A stretch of DNA of 5,301 nucleotides from an uncultured bacterium (GTDB taxonomy: Bacteria > Verrucomicrobiota > Lentisphaeria > Oligosphaerales > Oligosphaeraceae): positions 1 to 5,301 of the forward strand of contig CACZQQ010000352.1 in assembly GCA_902783355.1 (NCBI GenBank). Direction: 5' to 3'. Numbering within the stretch: position 1 is the stretch's first letter; each line of letters starts with the position of its first letter. Below the pieces are notes generated by a model. The model did no database searches and was not told where the DNA came from. It was given only the letters and a program-made list of their open reading frames with translations. The translations under genes and the position numbers were made by a program. This document shows positions 1 through 5,301 of this stretch, piece by piece.

Positions 1-1205
1 GTGGGATAGTCGCGGTAGGTGAAGCCATACTTCGCGAACCATTCGGAGGCCTCAAGCACCTCCGCGACGGCGGGCTTCTTCGCCAGCGACAGATCGACCC
101 CTAATATTATATGTACGCGCGGATGCCTCCGAAGCCACTCCAGACGCTCCTTCAGCCCGTTGGCATGCCAGCGGTTGAAGAGTTCCAGATGGATTGACGG
201 CCCCGTGCCCTTGCGGAAGGTGAAGTCGGGGACGATGATTTCGCGGCCCTCCCCCTTCAGCACGGGATCGTCCGACACCATCCGCCATTCGGGCGCCTCC
301 TCCTCGAAATGCGACTGGAAGAGCTTCACCTCGTCGGGAACGTAGGCCGCATAGTTGTGGTAGGGGCAGACGAGCTGGCTGGCCTGGTCGAGTTTCAGCA
401 GGGCGGGCTTCTCCTTCCAGGTGACCTCCGCGCGCACCTCCCATGCGTCCGCCGTGCAGAGCGCCGGAAAGAAGGCCGCCAGCTTCAGGCCGTACTGGCG
501 GCTGTGCTCCAGGACGCTCGCCGGCCCGTCCACGGTCATCTCCAGGGTGGGCGCCGCCCCGAAAGAGGGCTCCCTGCCCTGCTCCGCCGTCCGGACGGTC
601 GCCAGCAGGTCGAAGAAGCGCATGTATTTGAAGATGCGTCTCAGCTGCGGCGCGTCGGCGCAGGTGATCGTGGCCTCCAGACGCCCCGCGTCCAACAGGA
701 GCGCCTGCACAAGCGCCACGTTGTAGCGCTCCAGCAGCTGCCGCGCGTTCATGTCGTCGAAGGCGAGAAGACGGTCGTTCTCGGGCAGGTCGCCATAGAG
801 TTGCCCCTCCTGGACAAGCGGGTTGCCGGCCACCTTCTCCGACAGCATCCGCTGGTAGGCCTCGATGGAGGGCAGCGGCGCGCCGCCCTTGAGAAGCGCC
901 GCAGCCGCCTCAAAGACCGGACGCCGCAGCGCCGGATAGTCCAGCCCGCTCTGGTTGGAGAAAGTGCAGCGTTCTTCTAGTAACTTCCTCAACCCCAATG
1001 ACATACGACGATTCCGCGCGCCGTTGACGATGGCCTGCGCCATGTCGTCCACATCGGAGAAGGCCTGATGTTCTGCGGCAGCCGTCCGATAGAGGCTGAG
1101 CAGCTGCTCCGCCAGCATGAGCAGCTCCGGATGGGTGACGGGGACGAAGGCGGGCGTGACGACGCCCTTGCGCACATAGGCGCTGACGAGCGGGCGGTTC
1201 AGCAT
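1..1205 (-). CDS. bax1: Bax1-type (DUF790) nuclease, partner of XPB helicase; C-terminus cut by window edge
   Basis: This is an open frame of 401 codons starting at ATG 1205-1203 and running off the left edge without a stop. The middle carries the hallmark of the DUF790/Bax1 family: LYGDLPENDRLL (residues 137-147) followed by LLERYNVALVQALLL (157-171). Further on, VPDF (325-328) and IHLELFNRW (338-346) look like the first two motifs of a PD-(D/E)XK nuclease core, with D327 and E341 as likely metal ligands. K352 or R354 in the following helix lies near the expected basic residue. Bax1 is known in archaea as the structure-specific endonuclease that binds XPB and cuts DNA near bubbles and junctions. 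The start overlaps the helicase stop by 7 nt (ATGCTGA) and has a strong GGAGGAGGAG site 5 nt upstream, so the pair is probably co-translated. Family call is firm; activity is inferred. Two short runs of AT-rich codons (99-116 and 972-1001) differ from the rest of the gene. Confidence 0.87.
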   Translation of the reverse strand, partial: MLNRPLVSAYVRKGVVTPAFVPVTHPELLMLAEQLLSLYRTAAAEHQAFSDVDDMAQAIVNGARNRRMSLGLRKLLEERCTFSNQSGLDYPALRRPVFEAAAALLKGGAPLPSIEAYQRMLSEKVAGNPLVQEGQLYGDLPENDRLLAFDDMNARQLLERYNVALVQALLLDAGRLEATITCADAPQLRRIFKYMRFFDLLATVRTAEQGREPSFGAAPTLEMTVDGPASVLEHSRQYGLKLAAFFPALCTADAWEVRAEVTWKEKPALLKLDQASQLVCPYHNYAAYVPDEVKLFQSHFEEEAPEWRMVSDDPVLKGEGREIIVPDFTFRKGTGPSIHLELFNRWHANGLKERLEWLRRHPRVHIILGVDLSLAKKPAVAEVLEASEWFAKYGFTYRDYP

Positions 1206-2650
1206 GAGGGCTCCTCCTCCCAGAGCATCTCGTCCGCGTTCCAGTCGCCCTCCGGCGGCGGGGTGCCGTCGTAGGCGGGGTGCTGCCGCCGCCGTTCCGA
1301 GACGTAGACCTCCGCCGTCCCCATCGAGACCAGTTCGTAGAGGACGGCGGTCTTGCCTGGCGAGGGCCGCAGGATGCGCCCCAGCCGCTGCACATGCTCC
1401 CGCACGGAGCCGCTGCCCGACACGACGATGCCCACGTTGGCGGCGGGCACGTCGACCCCCTCGTTGAGCACCTTGCTGGTCACCATGACGGGATAGGCGC
1501 CCTCGCGGAAGCGCTCCAGCAGCTCGGCGCGCTCGCCCGCCTTCGTGTGGTGCGTGATGACCGGCAGGCCGAAGGCGACCCCCAGCTGATACGCGGAGGA
1601 GTTGTCCGCCGTGAAGACGATGACGCGGTCGCCCCGATGCGCCACGATCAGCTCCCAGACGCGCCGCAGCTTGGCGCGCGAGCCGCGCGAAATGCGGCGC
1701 TGCGTCAGATAGGCCTCCATGGCGGCGCGGCCGTCGGCCTGCTGGCAGCACATCCGCAGAAAGGTCCCCCACCCCTTGGGGCTGGCCAGCGAAATGCGGT
1801 TGCGGTGGAGGAAATCCAGATACCTGGCGCGGCTGCGGTTGTAGAGTTCCTGCTCGTCGGGATCCAGCTCCGTGTCGATGGGAATCGTCTCGTAGGGGGC
1901 CAGGACGCCCTCCGGCGAAAGGTCGGTGATTTCGCGACGGTAGCAGATGGGGCCGAGAAGCTCGGCGTAGGCGCTGTCGAGGCCGTCCTGCCGTTCGGGG
2001 GTCGCGGTCAGCCCCAGACGGAACGGCGCGATGCAGAGGCGCGCAATCTGCGAATAGACAGCGCCCGGCAGATGGTGGCACTCGTCCACCACCAGCAGCG
2101 CGAAGCGGCCGCCCAGATGCTCCATCTGCTGCTGCGCCGAATCATAGGTGGCCACCGTGATGGGCTGGATGTCGTGTTCGCCGCCGCCCAGAAGCCCCAC
2201 GGGGCAGCCGAAGGCGGCCCGCAGCTGCACCGCCCACTGCGAAATCAGGTCAATGGTGGGCGCCACCACCAGCGTGGAGCGGTTGCAGGCCGCCATCGCC
2301 AGCTGCGCCAGAAAGGACTTGCCCGTCCCCGTGGGCAGGACGACGACGCCGCGCCTCTGGCTGGCCCGCCACGCCGCCAGCGCCTCCTGCTGGTAGTCGC
2401 GCGGCCTGCGCGCGCCGCCTAGATGCAGGTCGAGCTCCTGATATTGCCGCGCCCGGTCATTGTAGGGCACATTTGCATGGTAGAGCGCCGTGATAATTTC
2501 GGCGTAGGCGCTGGCATGGGCGCGCCATCGGCGGACGCGGGCGTCGTAGGTGCAGAGGGCGCCGACGCCCGCCGGAAGCGCGGTTTCCGGGCCGCCGCCG
2601 CCCTCCTCCCACAGCAGCAGCGTCCCCGAATTGAAGTCGATGTGGATCAA
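1199..2650 (-). CDS. xpb: XPB/Rad25-type superfamily 2 DNA helicase, 483 aa
   Basis: This is an ATP-dependent DNA translocase/helicase resembling archaeal XPB along its whole length. The N-terminal part (about 1-80) opens with IHIDFNSGTLLL, matching the start of the small damage-recognition-like domain. Helicase domain 1 follows: RDYQQEAL (84-91), Walker A PTGTGKS (106-112), VVAPTIDLISQW (128-139), Walker B DECHH (189-193) and LTATPERQD (214-222). A thumb-like insertion (about 260-325) precedes helicase domain 2, with NEGVDVPAANVG (396-407) and QRLGRILRP (421-429). An acidic tail (about 460-483) extends beyond the usual end. The RED motif of XPB reads RQD here. The start is TTG, 7 nt after the stop of the preceding gene and with no clear Shine-Dalgarno site; no other common start codon lies between it and the in-frame stop at 2738-2740. 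Its neighbour downstream is the cognate nuclease, so a role in DNA repair or fork processing is likely but not shown here. Confidence 0.93.
   Translation of the reverse strand: MIHIDFNSGTLLLWEEGGGGPETALPAGVGALCTYDARVRRWRAHASAYAEIITALYHANVPYNDRARQYQELDLHLGGARRPRDYQQEALAAWRASQRRGVVVLPTGTGKSFLAQLAMAACNRSTLVVAPTIDLISQWAVQLRAAFGCPVGLLGGGEHDIQPITVATYDSAQQQMEHLGGRFALLVVDECHHLPGAVYSQIARLCIAPFRLGLTATPERQDGLDSAYAELLGPICYRREITDLSPEGVLAPYETIPIDTELDPDEQELYNRSRARYLDFLHRNRISLASPKGWGTFLRMCCQQADGRAAMEAYLTQRRISRGSRAKLRRVWELIVAHRGDRVIVFTADNSSAYQLGVAFGLPVITHHTKAGERAELLERFREGAYPVMVTSKVLNEGVDVPAANVGIVVSGSGSVREHVQRLGRILRPSPGKTAVLYELVSMGTAEVYVSERRRQHPAYDGTPPPEGDWNADEMLWEEEPSC
1211..1220 (-). promoter_or_regulatory. 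Shine-Dalgarno site of the Bax1-type gene, inside the helicase tail
   Basis: On the minus strand GGAGGAGGAG lies 5 nt before ATG 1205-1203. It is also read as the Glu-Glu-Glu codons near the end of the helicase. It fixes the nuclease start and supports translational coupling between the two genes. Confidence 0.8.
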
Positions 2651-2657
2651 GCGTTCG

Positions 2658-3197
2658 CTAGAAGCACATGTTGATGATGGGGAAGAAGGGCAGCGAGGAC
2701 TTCGTGGCGATGTTGACGAGGCCGATCTGGACGCCCGTCAGGAACTCGGTGTAGTTGATGAGGCCGATTTCCAGCCCGTGGGCCTCCAGCGAGGTGTTCA
2801 GGAGGCCGACGGTGAAGCCGCGGAAGATGTTGTCGGTGGAGTTGAAGAGGCCGATCTGGATGCCGGCGGCGCTGTCCGCGGCATTGACGAGGCCCACCTG
2901 GAAGCCGCCGAACTTGCCGTTGGTGCTGTTCCAGAGGTTGATCTGCAGCGCGGAGACCTGCGCGTCCAGCTTGCTGTCCTGCTCGCGGTTGACGGAGACC
3001 AGGCCGATGTCCAGACCGGTGACCTTGCTGTTGTTGCCGTAGGGCAGGTTGATCTTCAGGCCGCTGATGGCGATTTCGGGGGGGACGAGCTGTGCGCGGG
3101 GCGCCCACAGGCTCAGCTGGAAGGCGGTCGTGTCGAAGGCGGAGAGGGCAATGGCGGTCAGGCAGAGGACGGCGGCGGTGAGCAGGCTCTTTTTCAT
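2658..3197 (-). CDS. Secreted GLxIGLxN-repeat protein, LA_2272 surface-repeat-like, 179 aa
   Basis: ATG 3197-3195 gives a clean Sec signal peptide: MKKS, a hydrophobic core (residues 5-18) and a likely cut near ALSA/FD (20/21). The mature part is mostly eight copies of a 14-15 residue unit of the form G-[LFIV]-x-[IV]-[GN]-L-x-N, beginning near residues 46, 61, 83, 98, 112, 127, 141 and 155. The spacing is 14 or 15 except for one step of 22. The end, PFFPIINMCF, closes on an aromatic residue, as outer-membrane beta-strand proteins often do. The pattern resembles the LA_2272-type surface repeat proteins first named in Leptospira; their function is unknown to me. There is no lipobox. An in-frame upstream start at 3251 would put 18 polar residues before the signal peptide and is unlikely. 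Shine-Dalgarno match is weak (GAG about 11 nt upstream). Probably cotranscribed with the helicase. Confidence 0.8.
   Translation of the reverse strand: MKKSLLTAAVLCLTAIALSAFDTTAFQLSLWAPRAQLVPPEIAISGLKINLPYGNNSKVTGLDIGLVSVNREQDSKLDAQVSALQINLWNSTNGKFGGFQVGLVNAADSAAGIQIGLFNSTDNIFRGFTVGLLNTSLEAHGLEIGLINYTEFLTGVQIGLVNIATKSSLPFFPIINMCF
2694..3062 (-). repeat. Eight degenerate 42-45 nt coding repeats
   Basis: These repeats encode the GLxIGLxN units of the surface-repeat protein. At DNA level the plus-strand string gaggccgat recurs in several copies (for example near 2719, 2760 and 2848), mostly 42-45 nt apart. The copies have diverged at many sites, so they look like an old in-gene amplification, not a recent array. 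Confidence 0.75.
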
Positions 3198-3368
3198 GGT
3201 TGTGAATCTCGTTAGATGAGGGTTGATTGCGACAAATTCCGTCATCTGCAAAAATTAATCCCTCTTCCGCATTTTGCCAGAGGACAGGACGCATTTTTAG
3301 CAACAAGGCGGATTTCGCCATTGGTCATTCCAGAGCATAAAAAAAGCAATTTGCGACATACGCGCCGC

Positions 3369-3396
3369 TTGATTTATGGCCAATCAGGACTATAAT
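3369..3396 (+). promoter_or_regulatory. Sigma70-type promoter of the pilin-like gene
   Basis: TTGATT (3369-3374) and a perfect TATAAT (3391-3396) are separated by 16 nt. Transcription would start near 3403 and give a leader of about 68 nt before the ATG at 3471. The leader contains a T-run (3422-3428) and is otherwise rich in C and A. Confidence 0.75.
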
Positions 3397-3460
3397 TTGT
3401 TGAAAGCCAGCCAAGACAATCTTTTTTTCAGAGCAACGCAAGCCACCCCAACAACCCACT

Positions 3461-3464
3461 GGAG
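3461..3464 (+). promoter_or_regulatory. Shine-Dalgarno site of the pilin-like gene
   Basis: GGAG lies 6 nt before ATG 3471 and fixes that start. The same start places the prepilin signal at the very N-terminus, as expected. Confidence 0.75.
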
Positions 3465-3470
3465 ACACAC

Positions 3471-4241
3471 ATGAACAGAAGACACTTCACCCTGATCGAA
3501 CTGCTGGTCGTCATCGCCATCATCGCGATTCTGGCCGCCATGCTGCTGCCCGCGCTGGCGAAGGCCCGCGAGAAGGCCCGCGCCATCTCCTGCGTCAACA
3601 ACATGAAGTCCCTCGGCCTCTACGAGGCCTTCTACGGCAACGAAAACAACGACTACCTCCTGCCCGCCTACAGCATGGAGGACCGCAACGAGACCGGCGG
3701 CGGCAGCAGCCAGACCGGCGACAACCAGTGGTTCTACCACGTGGACGCCCTCATGACCCCCGACGGCTCCTTCGCCTACGCCGGCAAGGCCCGCAGCCTG
3801 CAGGGCCGCGCCGTCACCAAGATCGCCTGCCCCAGCGGCAAGGGCGCCATGTCCCTCAACTGGATGCCGCAGACCTACAACCCCAGCCTCGCGACCGACA
3901 GCTACTACACCTCCGACGGCTTCGGCCCCCACGGCTACTGGGGCCGCCGCTTCAGCCAGAAGACGCAGAGCGGCGTCACGAACCCCTCCTCCTGCATGAG
4001 CTTCATCGAGTGCTACACCAACTGGGGCTACGCCAACCCCGGCATGGTCTACAAGACCATGTTCACCACCAGCGGGAACCCGCCGACCGCCCCCTACAAC
4101 ATCGCCAACGTCCACAGCGGCCGCGTCAACATGCTCATGTGCGACGCCCATGTCGAATCCAGGCAGCTGCGCGAAGGCCACGCCTACACCGACAAGGCCG
4201 ACGCCAAGTCCGACGGCTTCTGGACACTCAGCGGCAACTAG
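3471..4241 (+). CDS. Type IV pilin-like / pseudopilin protein with H-X9-D motif, 256 aa
   Basis: The N-terminus is a class III prepilin signal: a short basic leader MNRRH, then [20 protein letters not shown] with Glu at +5 of the mature protein. It should be inserted in the inner membrane and cut by a prepilin peptidase before F6. The -1 residue is His instead of Gly, a variation I associate with Lentisphaerota pilin-like proteins. The body (about 60-250) is a globular domain rich in Tyr, Gly and Asn. Near the end, H215 is followed nine residues later by D225-A226, which fits the H-X9-DG motif of the prepilin-type/DUF1559 proteins with Ala for Gly. Such genomes usually carry many of these proteins, and the role of each one is unclear. 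The gene has its own promoter and terminator and is monocistronic. Codons end in C almost throughout, suggesting high expression. Confidence 0.9.
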   Translation: MNRRHFTLIELLVVIAIIAILAAMLLPALAKAREKARAISCVNNMKSLGLYEAFYGNENNDYLLPAYSMEDRNETGGGSSQTGDNQWFYHVDALMTPDGSFAYAGKARSLQGRAVTKIACPSGKGAMSLNWMPQTYNPSLATDSYYTSDGFGPHGYWGRRFSQKTQSGVTNPSSCMSFIECYTNWGYANPGMVYKTMFTTSGNPPTAPYNIANVHSGRVNMLMCDAHVESRQLREGHAYTDKADAKSDGFWTLSGN

Positions 4242-4284
4242 CCGGACAGCCTGAACGCGCGACTCTCGCCGCGCGGATTCGCCA

Positions 4285-4327
4285 CCGCCCTGCGGATTCC
4301 CTTCCGCAGGGCGGTTTCTTTTCTGTT
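4285..4327 (+). terminator. Intrinsic terminator of the pilin-like gene
   Basis: A perfect 12 bp GC-rich stem (4285-4296 pairing with 4303-4314; 13 bp if A4284-T4315 is counted) encloses a 6 nt loop (ttccct) and is followed by the T-rich tract tttcttttctgtt. It begins 43 nt after the stop of the pilin-like gene. The other side of the stem has no T-run on the minus strand, so it should stop rightward transcription mainly. Confidence 0.92.
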
Positions 4328-4355
4328 CCAATAAAATATGCAAAAATGACTTCGG

Positions 4356-5075
4356 CTACAGCGGAACCGTGCCTGGCGCGACGCCGTGGACGCTGATGAT
4401 CAGATTGCCGTCGGCGTCCTCAAGCGACTCTCCGCGCTGGACCATCATTGGAATCGCCGACGCCGCGGCAGCCTCCAGCGGCGTCGCCTCCTCACCGCGC
4501 CGACGGCTGAGCATGTCACGGACAAGCCCCTTCAGGCGGCACTCCTTCGCGGCGAGGTCAAGAAGCGCCTCGACAGGGACATCCGTGTCGCCAAAGGCCT
4601 CCAGCATCTGCCGCTGCAGGTCACAGCACAGCCGCATCGTCTCCACTTCCTCCTCCGTGAAGGCGCTCAAGTCCTCTTGGCCGACATACGCCTCCAGGGC
4701 CTCCAACGTCTGGCTTTTGTTCTTTCGCCACGAGTCGAGTTCAGCAGGCAGCTGATCAATTTGCTGAACAAACTGAAAGTTGATTGCCAGTGAGGGAGGA
4801 CGGTTTTCCCTGATTGCATTATGCAATCTTAAAAAGTAGTTCCGCCACGCCACGGGCTCCTTCGTCTTCTCCAGCCGCGTAACTGTGCGCTGCAACCGCA
4901 CCTCCTGCGGCGGCGAGGGGGCCGCCTGCGACGGTGCGGTGACCGCAGGTGGCGGCGGACTTTCCGGTTCAGGCGACGCGTCCGGCGACGACACCGGACA
5001 ACGAGGGGCGCAAAGCAGACCGCACAACGCAGCCAACGTCAGAAGCAGAAATGTCGTGGCCTTCAGACTATGCAT
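4356..5075 (-). CDS. Secreted protein of unknown function with proline-rich linker, 239 aa
   Basis: I do not recognise this protein. ATG 5075-5073 is preceded by GAGG 5 nt upstream and by AGGAGG 13 nt upstream. The N-terminus (MHSLK, then a hydrophobic stretch over residues 6-22) is a signal peptide or membrane anchor. Cysteines occur at 18, 22 and 26, but none sits in a good lipobox, because Leu or Arg occupies the -1 position. Residues 27-56 form a linker rich in Pro, Ser and Ala, as in proteins that cross a cell-wall or periplasmic space. The rest (about 57-215) looks mainly helical and charged, with Cys150-Cys151 and Cys179, and ends in a short strand-like segment DGNLIISVHG (222-231). 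It lies 17 nt downstream of the preceding partial gene and probably shares its mRNA. It converges on the pilin-like gene with 114 nt between stops. Confidence 0.75.
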   Translation of the reverse strand: MHSLKATTFLLLTLAALCGLLCAPRCPVSSPDASPEPESPPPPAVTAPSQAAPSPPQEVRLQRTVTRLEKTKEPVAWRNYFLRLHNAIRENRPPSLAINFQFVQQIDQLPAELDSWRKNKSQTLEALEAYVGQEDLSAFTEEEVETMRLCCDLQRQMLEAFGDTDVPVEALLDLAAKECRLKGLVRDMLSRRRGEEATPLEAAAASAIPMMVQRGESLEDADGNLIISVHGVAPGTVPL

Positions 5076-5088
5076 GACAGCCTCGCCG

Positions 5089-5094
5089 CCTCCT
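5089..5094 (-). promoter_or_regulatory. AGGAGG overlapping the upstream stop codon
   Basis: On the minus strand AGGAGG shares two bases with the TAG stop of the partial gene (5095-5093). It lies 13 nt before ATG 5075, rather far for a ribosome site; the GAGG at 5084-5081 is better spaced. Together they suggest that ribosomes ending the first gene re-start on the second. Confidence 0.5.
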
Positions 5095-5301
5095 ATTCAA
5101 AATCCTCCCTGAACGAAAAAACGGTGAAGTCGGCACCTATGCAGGCCTCATACGCCTTGTCCAGCCTCTTGCGCGCTTCGGATCGGCAGGCCTCCCTCAG
5201 CCACCGCCTTGCCTCCCAATCCACTTTCACGGCCTCCTCACTGTCATATTCGCGGAGGGTGACATTTCTGTCGAATTCATCCAGGTGGGCAAAATATTCC
5301 A
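5093..5301 (-). CDS. C-terminal 68 residues of an unrecognised charged protein; 5' part outside window
   Basis: One minus-strand frame is open from the right edge to TAG 5095-5093, while the other two contain stops. The 68 residues run from EYFAHLDEFDRN to FSFREDFE. They are rich in Glu, Arg, Asp and Lys, and the central part (EAVKVDWEARRWLREACRSE) looks like an amphipathic helix. There are two cysteines (residues 38 and 53 of this fragment). I cannot name a family from this piece. The next gene starts 17 nt after the stop and has ribosome-site sequence overlapping the stop, so the two form an operon. That this is a real gene is supported by the open frame and by the spacing; its start and length are unknown. 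Confidence 0.7.
   Translation of the reverse strand, partial: EYFAHLDEFDRNVTLREYDSEEAVKVDWEARRWLREACRSEARKRLDKAYEACIGADFTVFSFREDFE

Larger units (their letters stand above)
3198..3470. other. Divergent intergenic region, AT-richer than its flanks
   Basis: This 273 bp gap separates the left-hand minus-strand genes from the pilin gene. The right half holds a clear promoter facing the pilin gene. Facing left, I see no convincing promoter for the surface-repeat gene: TTGTCT followed after 18 nt by TTATAG on the minus strand (overlapping the rightward -10) is possible but weak. No open frame with protein-like sequence was found. A-tracts at 3339-3345 and T-tracts at 3422-3428 may bend the DNA. 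Confidence 0.6.

Noticed and set aside
309..980. 223-codon plus-strand open frame antisense to the nuclease gene
   Set aside because: Its translation is rich in Arg, Gly and Val without domain character, and the opposite strand encodes a clear DUF790 protein. It is a GC-driven shadow.
1280..2422. 380-codon plus-strand open frame antisense to the helicase
   Set aside because: Composition is low in complexity (many Arg, Gly, Ala, His), no motif is seen, and it lies entirely opposite the strongly conserved helicase.
2694..3062. CRISPR-like or satellite array
   Set aside because: The repeats are degenerate, stay in one reading frame and encode protein repeats without spacers.
3198..3251. Upstream in-frame start for the surface-repeat protein
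   Set aside because: It would add 18 mainly polar residues before a typical Lys-Lys-led signal peptide, which would spoil export.
3307..3319. Small hairpin GGCG-gattt-CGCC in the divergent intergenic region
   Set aside because: Only four base pairs and no adjacent T-run on either strand, so it is not a terminator and is likely chance.
2647..3321. 224-codon minus-strand frame overlapping the surface-repeat gene in another frame
   Set aside because: Its translation is rich in Arg, Pro and His with no signal peptide, while the chosen frame gives a signal peptide and regular repeats.
3390..4343. 317-codon minus-strand open frame antisense to the pilin-like gene
   Set aside because: It is a Val/Gly/Ala-rich mirror of C-ending codons, includes the terminator hairpin, and competes with a well-supported gene.

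Overview
The window is GC-rich, tightly packed bacterial DNA with four complete protein genes and two partial ones. A type IV pilin-like protein that begins [25 protein letters not shown], lacks the usual Gly at -1 and ends in an H-X9-D motif is typical of the Lentisphaerota (Victivallis-like) and related Verrucomicrobiota/Planctomycetota. I therefore favour a gut or anaerobic Lentisphaerota-type organism. This rests on protein style only, because there is no rRNA gene here.

Layout, left to right. (1) 1-3197, minus strand: a run of three genes read right to left. They are a short secreted or surface protein built of eight GLxIGLxN-type repeats (2658-3197), an XPB/Rad25-type superfamily 2 helicase (1199-2650, TTG start 7 nt after the previous stop) and a Bax1-type (DUF790) nuclease (1-1205, cut by the window edge, overlapping the helicase by 7 nt). 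(2) 3198-3470: an AT-richer divergent intergenic region with a good sigma70-type promoter facing right. (3) 3471-4241, plus strand: a stand-alone pseudopilin/major pilin-like gene with its own promoter, Shine-Dalgarno site and a strong intrinsic terminator (4285-4327). (4) 4356-5301, minus strand: a two-gene unit made of the C-terminus of an unrecognised charged protein (5093-5301) and a secreted protein with a proline-rich linker (4356-5075). It converges on the pilin gene.

Functionally, the clearest story is the helicase-nuclease pair. In archaea, XPB and Bax1 form a complex that unwinds and cuts bubble or damaged DNA, as in nucleotide excision repair. Here the two bacterial homologues are translationally coupled: the Shine-Dalgarno site of the nuclease lies inside the codons for the acidic tail of the helicase. 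The unexpected part is that a repeat-type surface protein gene sits directly in front of them and may control helicase translation. The pilin gene and the right-hand pair look like envelope genes with no visible link to the repair pair.

The helicase and nuclease families are secure. The surface-repeat family name is moderately secure. The two right-hand genes are unidentified. No tRNA, rRNA, CRISPR array, insertion sequence or phage gene was seen, and no gene-free stretch exceeds 300 bases.
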